A stretch of 64,000 nt of DNA from Clostridium beijerinckii (GCF_018223745.1 NZ_CP073653.1:3930001-3994000); one strand, 5' to 3'. Positions 37,405 through 46,628 are shown, counted from the first letter of the stretch. A program made the numbers and translations. Notes: generated by a model not told the origin, from the letters alone.

Positions 37405-37478
37405 ACAAAAAAGACCGCAAAAATCCCTAAGCAGGAAAAGTCTAAAAAAGACTTAACCACCCTAAATTTCTACGATCT
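37405..37478 (-). promoter_or_regulatory. Structured leader with terminator ahead of the 4Fe-4S gene
   Basis: On the minus strand AGATCGTAGAAATTT can pair with GGATTTTTGCGGTCT over 15 pairs (wobbles included). It encloses AGGGTGG and a second hairpin AAGTCT-TTTTT-AGACTT, and a TTTTTTGTTTT run follows. This is the layout of a leader attenuator. AGGGTGG recalls the T-box motif, but the rest of a T-box is not seen. The 37479-37668 stretch otherwise shows nothing recognisable. Confidence 0.6.
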
Positions 37479-37668
37479 CTAGCTTTCTAGTCAATCATTT
37501 CTTATTTATTTTTATTAAGCATATATTATACTTATATTTATTTTTTAATTCATACTAATTTTATATGATTACTTTTTTATCAGTATATTCCCTAACCTAT
37601 ATTTTGTCAATAAAAACTTTGGTTAGAATTTGCTTTATAAAATAAATATACCATCTATCTGTACTACA

Positions 37669-38529
37669 TTAACTATATCTATTATTCAACGAAACCCAAT
37701 CAATCATATTGCTATTTTTACATACTCTTTTTATTTCATTTCTAACTTCCATTAACGCAAATCCGAGTAAATTTTCCCCGCGCCATAATTCTGGATTTTT
37801 GATATTAACATCCTCCTCAGACATCTGTATTCCCCATACATTATCATATGGACTTGCCTCTACTAATATTTTATCCCCTGTGGAAAGAAGAAATGTTTTT
37901 AATCTTTCATTTTGCATGAACTTATTATAATTTCCATTTATGATAATTGAATATTTAGCTCTATTCCAAATTTCTTCATCAAAACCTCTTACTTTACGTC
38001 CAAAGCTCTTTATTTCCTTAGGATCATAACTATTCATAATTTTTTCTTCTATTTCTTTGTCTCCAAAAAATCTAGCTTTTTCTGCCATCATATATTGTTC
38101 CATAAATAAATATTCAGTATGTCCAATATTGAACCTGCTCTTCCACCACTGGCTAAAGCAAGACTTTGTAATCCCGCCATCTTTTTTAGGATGATGCCCC
38201 CAGAAATAAATATATTCCAAGTTCTTTCCATCTTTATAATCTGAAATAAGGTTATTTAAATCATATTCAGGCTTGCCATCTTTTTGCCAAGTGTATGTCC
38301 AATAATTATTGTATTCATAAATATTATCTTCTCTTTCCCATCTTTTAGGCTCTGGAAACATTTCTTTATACTTTTTCTTCTCATCCTCTTCTAATTTATT
38401 AAACCATAAGTAAAAATCTATAGCATATCCTTCACCATATCCCATTCTCCATCCAATGCTTCCATTTGGAATTTCAGGATACATTAGCCATAGTGGAGCC
38501 ATTAATAGATTTCCATTTTTATTTTCCAT
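37669..38529 (-). CDS. NADAR-family (YbiA-like) glycosidase with N-terminal extension
   Basis: A 286-residue protein. Residues about 105-275 carry the NADAR pattern: YFWGHHP, SCFSQWWKSRF, EYLFMEQYMMAEKARFFGD, VRGFDEEIW and YDNVWGIQMSE. YbiA-type members cleave N-glycosidic bonds in riboflavin intermediates, and other NADAR proteins remove ADP-ribose from nucleobases. The first 95 residues (LMAPLWLMYPEIPNGSIGWR) form an extra aromatic-rich domain of unknown role. Ribosome site AAGGAGAAAG. No toxin partner such as a DarT-like gene is adjacent. Confidence 0.82.
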   Translation of the reverse strand: MENKNGNLLMAPLWLMYPEIPNGSIGWRMGYGEGYAIDFYLWFNKLEEDEKKKYKEMFPEPKRWEREDNIYEYNNYWTYTWQKDGKPEYDLNNLISDYKDGKNLEYIYFWGHHPKKDGGITKSCFSQWWKSRFNIGHTEYLFMEQYMMAEKARFFGDKEIEEKIMNSYDPKEIKSFGRKVRGFDEEIWNRAKYSIIINGNYNKFMQNERLKTFLLSTGDKILVEASPYDNVWGIQMSEEDVNIKNPELWRGENLLGFALMEVRNEIKRVCKNSNMIDWVSLNNRYS

Positions 38530-38732
38530 AATATCTTTCTCCTTACATATCTGCTTTTATATAATAAAACATCACTAACTAATTCCTCATCAATTGCATT
38601 AGCGACTTTTCCTCATTGTTCTCCATCATTAGTATATAAATTTATTTTATCCTTTATCTCAAAGCTGATAAACTCTCATTTTGATATCTTTAAATCTTTC
38701 TTGATTAATGCTTGTCTTATTTATGTATAGAA
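38530..38732. other. Intergenic, no gene seen
   Basis: AT-rich spacer between the NADAR gene and the 44-residue membrane peptide gene. No hairpin or reading frame of note. Confidence 0.4.
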
Positions 38733-38867
38733 CTAAGAATTCTTTTTAATATAGATCTTTAGAGCCTTAATTAATAAGACAAGAGCATATATTCCTAGCA
38801 CACATAAGATTAATACTAAAATTCTAAATATAATCACTGGGATTATTTGCACTATTAAACCACTCAT
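38733..38867 (-). CDS. 44-residue single-span membrane peptide
   Basis: A short gene with a near-perfect ribosome site (AGGAGGTG, five bases before ATG). The product starts MSGLIVQIIPVII and is hydrophobic to about residue 33 (VLILCVLGIYALVLLI), then ends in a basic tail (KALKIYIKKNS). It fits a small inner-membrane protein with the tail in the cytoplasm. It directly follows the DUF89 gene (16 bases), so it is probably co-transcribed with it. Function unknown; similar small peptides include toxins, transporter partners and unknown membrane proteins. Confidence 0.7.
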   Translation of the reverse strand: MSGLIVQIIPVIIFRILVLILCVLGIYALVLLIKALKIYIKKNS

Positions 38868-38883
38868 GACACACCTCCTGTAA

Positions 38884-39747
38884 TTAAAATTTGTTTTTCA
38901 TACAAATCATTTTCTTTTCCGGAGCACCAATATCATTTGCAATCACATCACATTTAGTCATTAACAGAAAATAGATATTTTTCTTTTCTTCACTCAAACA
39001 TTCATAGTTAGCTTGCCCTTTAGCAATTACTACATCCGCCTTTTTATAGGCTTCTTTAAACTCATGACTTGTCTTTTTTAAAACAGTCCCAAGAGAACCA
39101 TCTCCATTATCAATAACCTCTGCATATTCATCAATTCCTACAGCATATGCGTCTTCAGCTATAGAGTCATTTACAACAGGTTTACCTCGTACTCCAAAGA
39201 ATATTTTAACATTAGGATTTAGTTCCTTTATTTTTTTCAAAAGAATCTTGTCCATACATATTTCTCCACAATTATCACCTAAGTATAATAATGTTTTTGA
39301 ATTTAAAATATCTTCCGCTAGCTCTTTAGAATCATCTATTGCAAGTTCTAACTGTTCCATTTTTTCAAAATAATCAAATATATCCTCTAATAATGTATTG
39401 TGAATAGGATTAAAATCTATGATATTACCAACAATGGCATACCTTACTGCTAATTGAAACGAATTTTCAGCTTGCTCAATCTTCCTTTCAAATTCAGGTA
39501 ACAGTTTTGAAAATAATGTATTATAGTAATTTCTAGTTTCTTTATATGGATCTTGATTATTAGTATGTTCTTTTATCATGCCAAAAATTTCTCCAATAAT
39601 TTCTGGTGTAGTTGCCTCAAAATACATTTTACTGAGATATGTAAAAACTTCCTTTAATAACTCTTCCTTATTGTTAACCCCTGTAATATTTGCTACTTTA
39701 ATAACTTGGTTGACCATACACGGCAAGCATTTATCATGTATTTTCAT
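38884..39747 (-). CDS. DUF89/ARMT1-like protein (damage-control phosphatase family)
   Basis: A 287-residue protein of the DUF89 family. The N-terminal CLPCMVNQ marks the subfamily with a CxxC. YLGDNCGEICMDKIL and VIAKGQANYECLSE hold the Asp/Asn metal ligands of the family. Characterised DUF89 proteins are metal-dependent phosphatases acting on damaged or side-product phosphometabolites. It ends 16 bases before the 44-residue membrane peptide gene. Confidence 0.85.
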   Translation of the reverse strand: MKIHDKCLPCMVNQVIKVANITGVNNKEELLKEVFTYLSKMYFEATTPEIIGEIFGMIKEHTNNQDPYKETRNYYNTLFSKLLPEFERKIEQAENSFQLAVRYAIVGNIIDFNPIHNTLLEDIFDYFEKMEQLELAIDDSKELAEDILNSKTLLYLGDNCGEICMDKILLKKIKELNPNVKIFFGVRGKPVVNDSIAEDAYAVGIDEYAEVIDNGDGSLGTVLKKTSHEFKEAYKKADVVIAKGQANYECLSEEKKNIYFLLMTKCDVIANDIGAPEKKMICMKNKF

Positions 39748-39998
39748 AATTGCACCTCTTTATTTCTAAATAATTTAGCAGTTTAAACTACCCTACAAAT
39801 TACAATTTATCTTTTAGCTAATGATAGTAAATCTTATAAATACCATTCTGTTTAATTATAAAAAATATATTTCATTTATAATTCTAAATCCTATCTTTTC
39901 ATTATTAACCCAATTGATATATGAATAATTTAAAGTTTAAATTATAACAAACTTCATAATTCATATAAACCAGTTACTTTAAAGAATTCTCTAATATA

Positions 39999-41291
39999 CT
40001 AAAAATTATTTTTTGTACCGTTAAGACTTATCTTATATCCTAAATTTACAATTAAGTTATATAATATGTTTGTTTTAGATTTTCTTATTCTCTTATAAAT
40101 AGATTTTAAAGAATAAAACTCTCTCCTAAACCACATATAGCCTTCAAACAGCTCTTCTGCGCTCATATTTTTAGGAATAAAAGCTACTCTAGTTTTTCCA
40201 TTGTAATAGCTCCAATCCTCTGTTATTAATCTATTTTCTTCTTTTAGCTTTGAATATACTGGTGTTTTAGGCAGAGGAGTTAATATACTTACAGTTGCTC
40301 CATCTATTCCTAGCTCATTGCAGGCATCAAGAGTTTTCTTGAATACATCCTTTTTATCTGTATCAAATCCAAATATTATTCCAGCTTGTACACAAATTCC
40401 ATTATTATGAATTTTGTCTATCATACTTTTATATTTATCTACATCATTTATACCTTTGTTTACACTTCCCAAACTATCCTGTGAAAAAGATTCTATTCCT
40501 ACAAAGAAGTATACACAGCCAGCCTCTTTAGCTAATTTTAATAATTCATCATCTTTACATCTCTCTAGCGTTACTTGTGCTGCCCACTTTTTATTAAGTT
40601 TTTTCAATTCCAACAGTAATTCTTTCACAAAATTTATATCCCCAAAGAAATTATCATCCCAAAATACAAAAAACTTACTTTTCATGGTCTTTATCTCAGA
40701 AATAACTTCTTTAATAGGCCTTGTTCTAAACGGCTCACAATAAATTTGCTTTAAATTGCAATAACTACAATTATAAGGACATCCCCTCGAAGAAATAACT
40801 GCCCCTTTTGTAAAGTATCTTTTATGAATTAGATTTCTTCTTGCTATTGGCATATTTTTTAGATTAGGTACTTCTTCGCAAATATATTCTGGTTTTGCTT
40901 TATCCTCATAGAAATCTTCTAAAAATTCTGGCCATATAATTTCGCCCTCTCCCACCATTATATAATCACAATGTTTCTTTACCTCTTCTTGTAATAATGT
41001 TGCATGAGGACCTCCAATTACAACTTTAATATTCTTATCCCTAAACTTCTTCGATATATCATAACAATGGGCAGCATTTGATGTGTTTACCGTTATTGCA
41101 ACCAGATGAAATTTTTCTTCAAAAGGAACTCTTTGATTATATTCATCAACTAGAGTTATTTCATATTTATTTTCATCTATGAAAGCTGCTAAGTATGGCA
41201 TAGTTATCTGAATAAAATTATTAAATTGATTTTTTCTAAATCTATTTATTTCCTCATTCTCAGGTGTTATTAAAAGTATTTTTTTCTTCAT
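39999..41291 (-). CDS. B12-binding-domain radical SAM protein
   Basis: A 430-residue protein. The N-terminal cobalamin-binding-type domain (about 1-130: LLITPENEEINRFRKNQF; IKVVIGGPHATLLQEEV) is followed by a radical SAM core with CxxxCxxC in SSRGCPYNCSYC near residue 170. FFVGIESFSQDSLGSVNKGI is the later SAM-contacting strand. The B12 domain lacks a clear DxHxxG His, so cobalamin could bind base-off or not at all. The ATG at 41291 follows GGGGGG. It is encoded 22 bases after a PanE-like gene. Such enzymes methylate or rearrange natural products and lipids; the substrate is unknown. Confidence 0.85.
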   Translation of the reverse strand: MKKKILLITPENEEINRFRKNQFNNFIQITMPYLAAFIDENKYEITLVDEYNQRVPFEEKFHLVAITVNTSNAAHCYDISKKFRDKNIKVVIGGPHATLLQEEVKKHCDYIMVGEGEIIWPEFLEDFYEDKAKPEYICEEVPNLKNMPIARRNLIHKRYFTKGAVISSRGCPYNCSYCNLKQIYCEPFRTRPIKEVISEIKTMKSKFFVFWDDNFFGDINFVKELLLELKKLNKKWAAQVTLERCKDDELLKLAKEAGCVYFFVGIESFSQDSLGSVNKGINDVDKYKSMIDKIHNNGICVQAGIIFGFDTDKKDVFKKTLDACNELGIDGATVSILTPLPKTPVYSKLKEENRLITEDWSYYNGKTRVAFIPKNMSAEELFEGYMWFRREFYSLKSIYKRIRKSKTNILYNLIVNLGYKISLNGTKNNF

Positions 41292-41313
41292 GCCAATCCC
41301 CCCATATCTATTA

Positions 41314-42273
41314 TCAATTGATACATGTTTCTTTGTTACGATTTTTTTCCAAATGACTTTGGAGTTCATCCCAATTTGGCGTTGAAATATTTGATTTTTG
41401 CTTTAATATATTGAATGCATCACTCAACATGAACATCTCATTAACTGCTGACATAGCATGATCGCTTATTGCTAGCCTTCCCATAGGTGTTATCATAATA
41501 ATTTTCAATAATAGATAGAACATATATGATTTATTTCTAACAAAATTTTCTTCATTTTTAGGTAAAATGGAGTAGCCAAGTGATTCTAATACTTTATAGC
41601 CTTCATCGATTGCTTTAATAATTTGATTTAAAAGTTTTTTGCTCTTAGCTACTTTATGTAAATCTCCATCACATGCATATGAAGCATAACAAAGAGGCAT
41701 AATTAGAGCAATATGACTTTTAAGCCACGAATCCATATCATCAAAATAAGTTAATTTATATTTTGTGTTTTTAAAAGCCCTATCTATAATGTTTTTCCAT
41801 GATAAGTTACCATCTAATCCACCTAACTCCATTTGTCCGATTATACGCACGCAAATAACTTTTCCATTTTCACGTCTTCCGCCAGTACTTTGGAACCCAA
41901 AAGCAATATGTTTTTCATTACAGCTATTTTTTAGCATATAATTCTTAATTGCATGGGGATCTGCATTATTACCAACAAATATAATATTAGAACTTTTATT
42001 ATTTGAAAGACATGGTAATATTGAATTTAAATGTGTATATTGCATTACTACAAATATTATTTCATACACTTCATTTGAAGGAAGAAAATCTATTACTTTT
42101 ACTTTGTCAGTGGTAGTTTTACACTGTATATAATGGCGAATAACAAGTCCATTATTCTTCAATTCTTTAAAACGTTCGTTTCTAGCAAGCAATGTAACAT
42201 CATTGCCTCCGCGTATCAATACATGAGCCAAATAACTTCCTAAAACACCAGCTCCATAAACTAATATTTTCAT
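41314..42273 (-). CDS. Ketopantoate reductase-family (ApbA/PanE) oxidoreductase
   Basis: A 319-residue NADP-binding protein. KILVYGAGVLGSYLAHVL is the Rossmann motif and LLARNERF the 2'-phosphate-binding segment. The catalytic Lys expected in the family may be that of SWLKSHIALIMP. The C-terminal part carries the helical domain. It may not be the pantothenate enzyme, as it is grouped with a radical SAM gene rather than panB/panC. It probably reduces an alpha-keto acid in the same unit. Confidence 0.8.
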   Translation of the reverse strand: MKILVYGAGVLGSYLAHVLIRGGNDVTLLARNERFKELKNNGLVIRHYIQCKTTTDKVKVIDFLPSNEVYEIIFVVMQYTHLNSILPCLSNNKSSNIIFVGNNADPHAIKNYMLKNSCNEKHIAFGFQSTGGRRENGKVICVRIIGQMELGGLDGNLSWKNIIDRAFKNTKYKLTYFDDMDSWLKSHIALIMPLCYASYACDGDLHKVAKSKKLLNQIIKAIDEGYKVLESLGYSILPKNEENFVRNKSYMFYLLLKIIMITPMGRLAISDHAMSAVNEMFMLSDAFNILKQKSNISTPNWDELQSHLEKNRNKETCIN

Positions 42274-42500
42274 GTAAATTCCCCCATTCGTAATATATTA
42301 GCTTCTCACTATAGACTCCGTACTATTAAATCTTCAAATAACATTTAGCTATAACTAACATTGCAGTAATAAAAAAATAACTTTTTTTATTACATGCCAT
42401 AGAAGCGGATTCTATAAACTTATTGCAATTATATTTCTATTATAGCATTTTTTAACAGCCCACATTATTGAACTTCAGATTTGATTGAATCTATAACAAA

Positions 42501-42532
42501 AAGTATCACATATCATATGATACGCGATACTT
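42501..42532 (-). terminator. Terminator after the GH113-like gene
   Basis: AAGTATC / GATACTT outer stem with an inner TATCATATGATA palindrome, followed on the minus strand by TTTTTG. Confidence 0.75.
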
Positions 42533-42569
42533 CAATTTACTATTTATTTTTATAACTGCACGGAATAAT

Positions 42570-43715
42570 TTATTTTCCATTGCTATACCATTTTTTTATA
42601 ACTTCTGTACTTTCTTGACTTGGATAATAATGTTTGTCATTGCTTTGTTCACCCACTGCAAATATAGAAAATCCTAAAAACCAAGGTTCATCTTGGAACT
42701 CTCTTCTATAGGCTTCAAAACAATTAGCTTGCTCAACGTTATTAATATTATTATTCTTATATGGATTCCAATTCCAAGGCTCGTATGATGCATAATCAAA
42801 TTTAGGAAAGCCAAGTTCTCCAAAAAAAATAGGCTTATTCCATTTATCATAGAAGTTTTTTATTTCTTGTTTTATATTTTGGTGTCTAACTTGTCCATTA
42901 AAATCTATCTGAGAATTTTCTATTGCGCTTGTAAGATTTTCAACTGTATTTGTAGGATTCTTTGTAAGTTCGAAATAAGCTGCTATAGAAATAAAATCTA
43001 CTTTTGAAAATAACTTATTATTTAACTTGTTATTATATGCAGTAACACTGTCAGGAGCCCATGAAGCAGTATCCCATTTATTTGTTCTGTATGTTACAAA
43101 TCCTTTATAATATGTTCTAACATAATCTATCGTATCACACCAATTGTTTTCTTCTGATTCCATGTTAACTAGATTACTTCCTATGTTTAGGGCTGTTACA
43201 TTATATGGTACTGCAATATCAGTTATCAATGTCTTTAATACATTAGTCTTCCAATTTAAAAAGAAAGCATTCATGTTATTCGGTTTCCATTCAGTTTCAG
43301 CCTTTGTGCCCTGCTCTATCCAAGGATATGGCTCTAATATTACATTTATATTGGTATTTGTATTCTTCAATTGTTTAATTAAATTAATTGCCTTTTCTTC
43401 ACTTATTTTATCAACTATCATACTACTTGAAGAAATATTATCTACATCTATCATTACAGGTATATTTAAGGTATTCAACTGAAACTTATTCATATCATTT
43501 AGCACTTGTTCAGTATTATAGTCTGTTGATAAGCTACCTGATTTAATCTTCTTTCCATCAATTGTCCATCCGATTTTAGAATTTGATGTTTGATTATTTG
43601 TAATAGTAGCTGCTTGTACATTAGATGAAATAATAAAAAAACTACTGAAAATAATTGCTATTAAAATTATATTTTTCAGTTTGTCTACTGTTTTGCAATT
43701 GTTTATATATTTCAT
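42570..43715 (-). CDS. Secreted GH113-like TIM-barrel protein
   Basis: A 381-residue exported protein. The signal peptide (hydrophobic IILIAIIFSSFFIISS, cleavage near VQAA-T) precedes a GH113-type barrel. VILEPYPWIEQG, ALNIGSNLVNMESEENNW, and IFFGELGFPKFDYAS follow the order of endo-mannanase GH113. The nucleophile Glu is present in FGELGF, but the acid/base position, usually IGTEL, reads IGSNL, so Glu is replaced by Asn. It may be a catalytically altered or carbohydrate-binding member. It is a single gene with its own terminator. Confidence 0.75.
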   Translation of the reverse strand: MKYINNCKTVDKLKNIILIAIIFSSFFIISSNVQAATITNNQTSNSKIGWTIDGKKIKSGSLSTDYNTEQVLNDMNKFQLNTLNIPVMIDVDNISSSSMIVDKISEEKAINLIKQLKNTNTNINVILEPYPWIEQGTKAETEWKPNNMNAFFLNWKTNVLKTLITDIAVPYNVTALNIGSNLVNMESEENNWCDTIDYVRTYYKGFVTYRTNKWDTASWAPDSVTAYNNKLNNKLFSKVDFISIAAYFELTKNPTNTVENLTSAIENSQIDFNGQVRHQNIKQEIKNFYDKWNKPIFFGELGFPKFDYASYEPWNWNPYKNNNINNVEQANCFEAYRREFQDEPWFLGFSIFAVGEQSNDKHYYPSQESTEVIKKWYSNGK

Positions 43716-43883
43716 GTATTTATTTCTCCCCTAACTTTGTGCTTTTATAAGTTCTATTTGATATTCACCCTTGTAAATATATTCCTATTATAACACAATT
43801 TAAGGTAACACATTAGTTAATTCAATAAACATTTTTATTTGTTATATACACTTTACAGATGGCTCCACCATATGAAAATAATA

Positions 43884-44258
43884 TCAAATCTTGCTATCTC
43901 TTTTATTAATTTCATCTGTTATTAAAAATTTTGAAATATACATTGCATTTATGATATTCTTAAGGCGAGTATGATGAGATGTCCCCTCCTCAAATTTTAG
44001 CTGAGCCTTCTCACATTTGCTGATAATAGAAACTACAGGTGGTAGTGCTTCTATTAATTCTTCTTTTGTATATTTATTCATAATAACTTCATCTGTTATT
44101 AACGATTTTGAAATGTATAGAGCTTTTAACCTATTTTTAAGAAGTGTATGTTGTGAGGTACCTTCTGCAAATTTTAGCTGCGCTTTTTCACAATTATTAA
44201 TAGTTGACGATACAACTTTTAGTGCATCTACCAATTCTTCTCTTGTGTATTTTTCCAT
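43884..44258 (-). CDS. Small protein of two tandem 60-residue repeats, unknown function
   Basis: A 124-residue protein made of an internal duplication. YTREELVDALKVVSSTI and YTKEELIEALPPVVSII begin the two units, which continue NCEKAQLKFAEGTSQHT and KCEKAQLKFEEGTSHHT and end ALYISKSLITDE and AMYISKFLITDE. Each unit is predicted to be all-helical. Last gene of the RNA-repair island, 24 bases after the second RlaP gene, with ribosome site AGGAGGT. Function unknown; its place suggests an accessory role in the same system. Confidence 0.75.
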   Translation of the reverse strand: MEKYTREELVDALKVVSSTINNCEKAQLKFAEGTSQHTLLKNRLKALYISKSLITDEVIMNKYTKEELIEALPPVVSIISKCEKAQLKFEEGTSHHTRLKNIINAMYISKFLITDEINKRDSKI

Positions 44259-44281
44259 AGAATTTTACCTCCTAAACTAAT

Positions 44282-45295
44282 CTACTTAATAATTTTTCTT
44301 GTACCATTATAATATCTCTCATACAAAGAAATCAATAATTCTTCAACTTGCCTCTCATCAGGTTCTTTAGGCAATGTAGTATTAACTGATGCTTCTTTAA
44401 AATTAAAATCATATAACTCGACTAACTTAAACAATTCATCATAACTATACTTGCCTTTTCTGATATCCATTAATAAATCATATTCTTTCTCTCGATAGGT
44501 GTTGATTTCATGAGTTTTTAATATTTCTGTTCCCATGATTAGGAGCCTTATTAAGTGCATAGCATGTTTTAAAAGCTTCCCCTCATCTTTTTTTCTATTC
44601 CTATGATTAAGCTTATCATAATCGTGAACAATATTACTCATTTCTGAGTATATACTTTTAAAATCTCTTAAAGAATACTTATCTATATGAATGTCCATTA
44701 ATATCTCTGCTTCCTTTTTATCAGATTTATCAATATATAATTTTATACTCCCCTTTGGAAACTCTGTGTAATTAGATGAAAAATGATTCATTTGATTATT
44801 TATTGTATTAAGTATATGTTTCTCCTTTTCTTCCTTCGGATACTCATCCCTTGCCAAGGCATTTTGCAGTCTTCTTAATTGTGCAGTAGCATAATTACCA
44901 AAAGTGTGTATAACTCTTTTTGATAAGAACAGCTCTCTATTTTTACGTAATGCCTCACCATATTTATTCATATATATAATATGCTCATCCTTAGTACCTA
45001 ATAATTCAAGAATATTAGGATTTCCCTTTAATGCTAATGAAACAAATTTCCTAAGTCCATATATAACAGTATCAGTTGCTGTATCTTCAAATTGTTCAAA
45101 ACTTTGAAATCCATATATATTTTCTTTTCTTTCAATTGTAATTCCTCGTAAATCTACATCACTATTATCTATATTAGTACCATATCCAATTGACCCTGAA
45201 AGTGTTAAGTATATTATGTTTTCTCCTAAGTTTTCATTTGAATGTATAAATTTATATTCCTCTTTATTTAAAATTTCCTTTGTTACTTTATTCAT
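44282..45295 (-). CDS. RlaP-type nucleotidyltransferase (RNA-ligase-associated), second copy
   Basis: A 337-residue Pol-beta superfamily nucleotidyltransferase. The active-site signature GSIGYGTNIDNSDVDLRG (about residues 34-51) carries the Gly-Ser and the two catalytic Asp. The rest is helical (FVSLALKGNPNILELL; KHAMHLIRLL). RlaP proteins occur beside RNA ligases and are proposed to add nucleotides to RNA ends during repair. It overlaps the end of the preceding paralogue by four bases (ATGA), so the two are translationally coupled. Confidence 0.87.
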   Translation of the reverse strand: MNKVTKEILNKEEYKFIHSNENLGENIIYLTLSGSIGYGTNIDNSDVDLRGITIERKENIYGFQSFEQFEDTATDTVIYGLRKFVSLALKGNPNILELLGTKDEHIIYMNKYGEALRKNRELFLSKRVIHTFGNYATAQLRRLQNALARDEYPKEEKEKHILNTINNQMNHFSSNYTEFPKGSIKLYIDKSDKKEAEILMDIHIDKYSLRDFKSIYSEMSNIVHDYDKLNHRNRKKDEGKLLKHAMHLIRLLIMGTEILKTHEINTYREKEYDLLMDIRKGKYSYDELFKLVELYDFNFKEASVNTTLPKEPDERQVEELLISLYERYYNGTRKIIK

Positions 45296-46071
45296 TCTAT
45301 ATCACCGCTATATTCTTTAATAGTCTTATGGAAAAATTCATTTAGGATACTAGAATCTCTTTCTTTTTCAGTTTTAATATTTTTTGCATAACTATAATAA
45401 TATTCTAGCTTGTCTCTTAAGAATTCCATTAATTCTGTAGGTTGTTTTATCGTGTCTGACTCTATCCTATCAGCTTTGATAGTAACAAGTTCTTCTATTA
45501 TCGTCTTGACTTTGTCATCCATTTTAACTTCTTTCATCATTGCTTGTAAATTCATAGGTGGAATTGTATTGAAATTCTCTATCCACATACATGATAAAAT
45601 TGGCCTAATAACATAAAAAAGCTTTTTGATGTTAACATTATTTAAGCCTTCCAATCCATCAAAGCTTTTCTTTGCAATATTTATATAATGGTATGTGACT
45701 GATATTGGTGAAAAGTACTTTTCTGCCACCTGTCTTAATTCTTTTACAAGCTCTTGATTTTGCCTGTAGGTAATTGGCGATGATAGCCATTCTAATAAAG
45801 ATGCATTTGACCTGTACATTAGTTTTAAGGCTTTTCGAAGATCCCATCCATTAACATCTAACACCTCATCTACAGGTATTTCTATAATATCAGGGCCTTC
45901 AAATACACTTAAATACCATTCAACTGGATGTATATAAATAAATCTCACATCAAAATCACTATCCTTAGATTCAAATCCCCAGCCACGACTTCCTGACTCT
46001 ATTGCATATAGTATTTTTACATTATTTTTTTCTTCTATATCTCTTAATTGAGCTTGTATTACTTTATCCAT
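45292..46071 (-). CDS. RlaP-type nucleotidyltransferase (RNA-ligase-associated), first copy
   Basis: A 259-residue member of the same family: AIESGSRGWGFESKDSDFDV gives the Gly-Ser and Asp-x-Asp catalytic residues, then YLSVFEGPDIIEIPV and a helical C-terminal half (LMYRSNASLLEWLSSP). The ATG at 46071 has GGGAGGGA upstream; an earlier in-frame ATG lacks one. The two RlaP paralogues differ strongly in sequence and could act on different RNA ends. Confidence 0.87.
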   Translation of the reverse strand: MDKVIQAQLRDIEEKNNVKILYAIESGSRGWGFESKDSDFDVRFIYIHPVEWYLSVFEGPDIIEIPVDEVLDVNGWDLRKALKLMYRSNASLLEWLSSPITYRQNQELVKELRQVAEKYFSPISVTYHYINIAKKSFDGLEGLNNVNIKKLFYVIRPILSCMWIENFNTIPPMNLQAMMKEVKMDDKVKTIIEELVTIKADRIESDTIKQPTELMEFLRDKLEYYYSYAKNIKTEKERDSSILNEFFHKTIKEYSGDIE

Positions 46072-46197
46072 ACTCAGTCCCTCCCAACAGTTAAATATGT
46101 AATCCAATAAATTATTATTCATCTATACACTTCATCTATGATACTTATAAATTGCATTTTAGCATTACATTATACACATAAGGTAATGCTAAAATAA

Positions 46198-46524
46198 TTA
46201 TTTCCAATAATAAATCTTTTTCCATAACCTAAAATCTTTATCATCAAGCCTTTTTTTATAATAATTAGGAAAATTATCATAACTTCCATAAAATATTAGA
46301 CAACTTTTAAGATCTCTTTCAAGTTCAATCTTATATTCATTTAAAGTTTCTCTAAAAACGTAATCACGGAATGTCCAAGTATCATAAACCTTCCTATATG
46401 ATTTTCCACTATGAATTTCAGTGGTTCTGCGGACCTTCTTATTTGCAGACCTCTTATACCAATATAAAGACTTTAATCCATATCCATCTTGATAAACCGA
46501 TGTTTTTTTATAACTTCTTGACAT
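46198..46524 (-). CDS. Small basic protein, function unknown
   Basis: A 108-residue, strongly basic and aromatic-rich protein (starts MSRSYKKTSVYQDGYGLKS; RSANKKVRRTTEIHSGKSYR). The charge and Tyr/Arg content suggest nucleic-acid binding. GGAGGCGA precedes the ATG at 46524. It sits between rtcB and the RlaP genes, so it is probably part of the RNA-repair operon. No known domain is recognised. Confidence 0.7.
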   Translation of the reverse strand: MSRSYKKTSVYQDGYGLKSLYWYKRSANKKVRRTTEIHSGKSYRKVYDTWTFRDYVFRETLNEYKIELERDLKSCLIFYGSYDNFPNYYKKRLDDKDFRLWKKIYYWK

Positions 46525-46628
46525 TATATCGCCTCCGTTACAAGGCGTCATCTCTCCAAATCATTATCATCAACTCCTAACTTATTTTAGAAAAAATAAT
46601 TTTGAAATCAGTGATTTAAATATTCTAA

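Noticed and set aside
37405..37478. T-box riboswitch
   Set aside because: Only AGGGTGG is present; the ACCGCG part and a stem I with specifier loop are not seen, so I report an unidentified structured leader instead.
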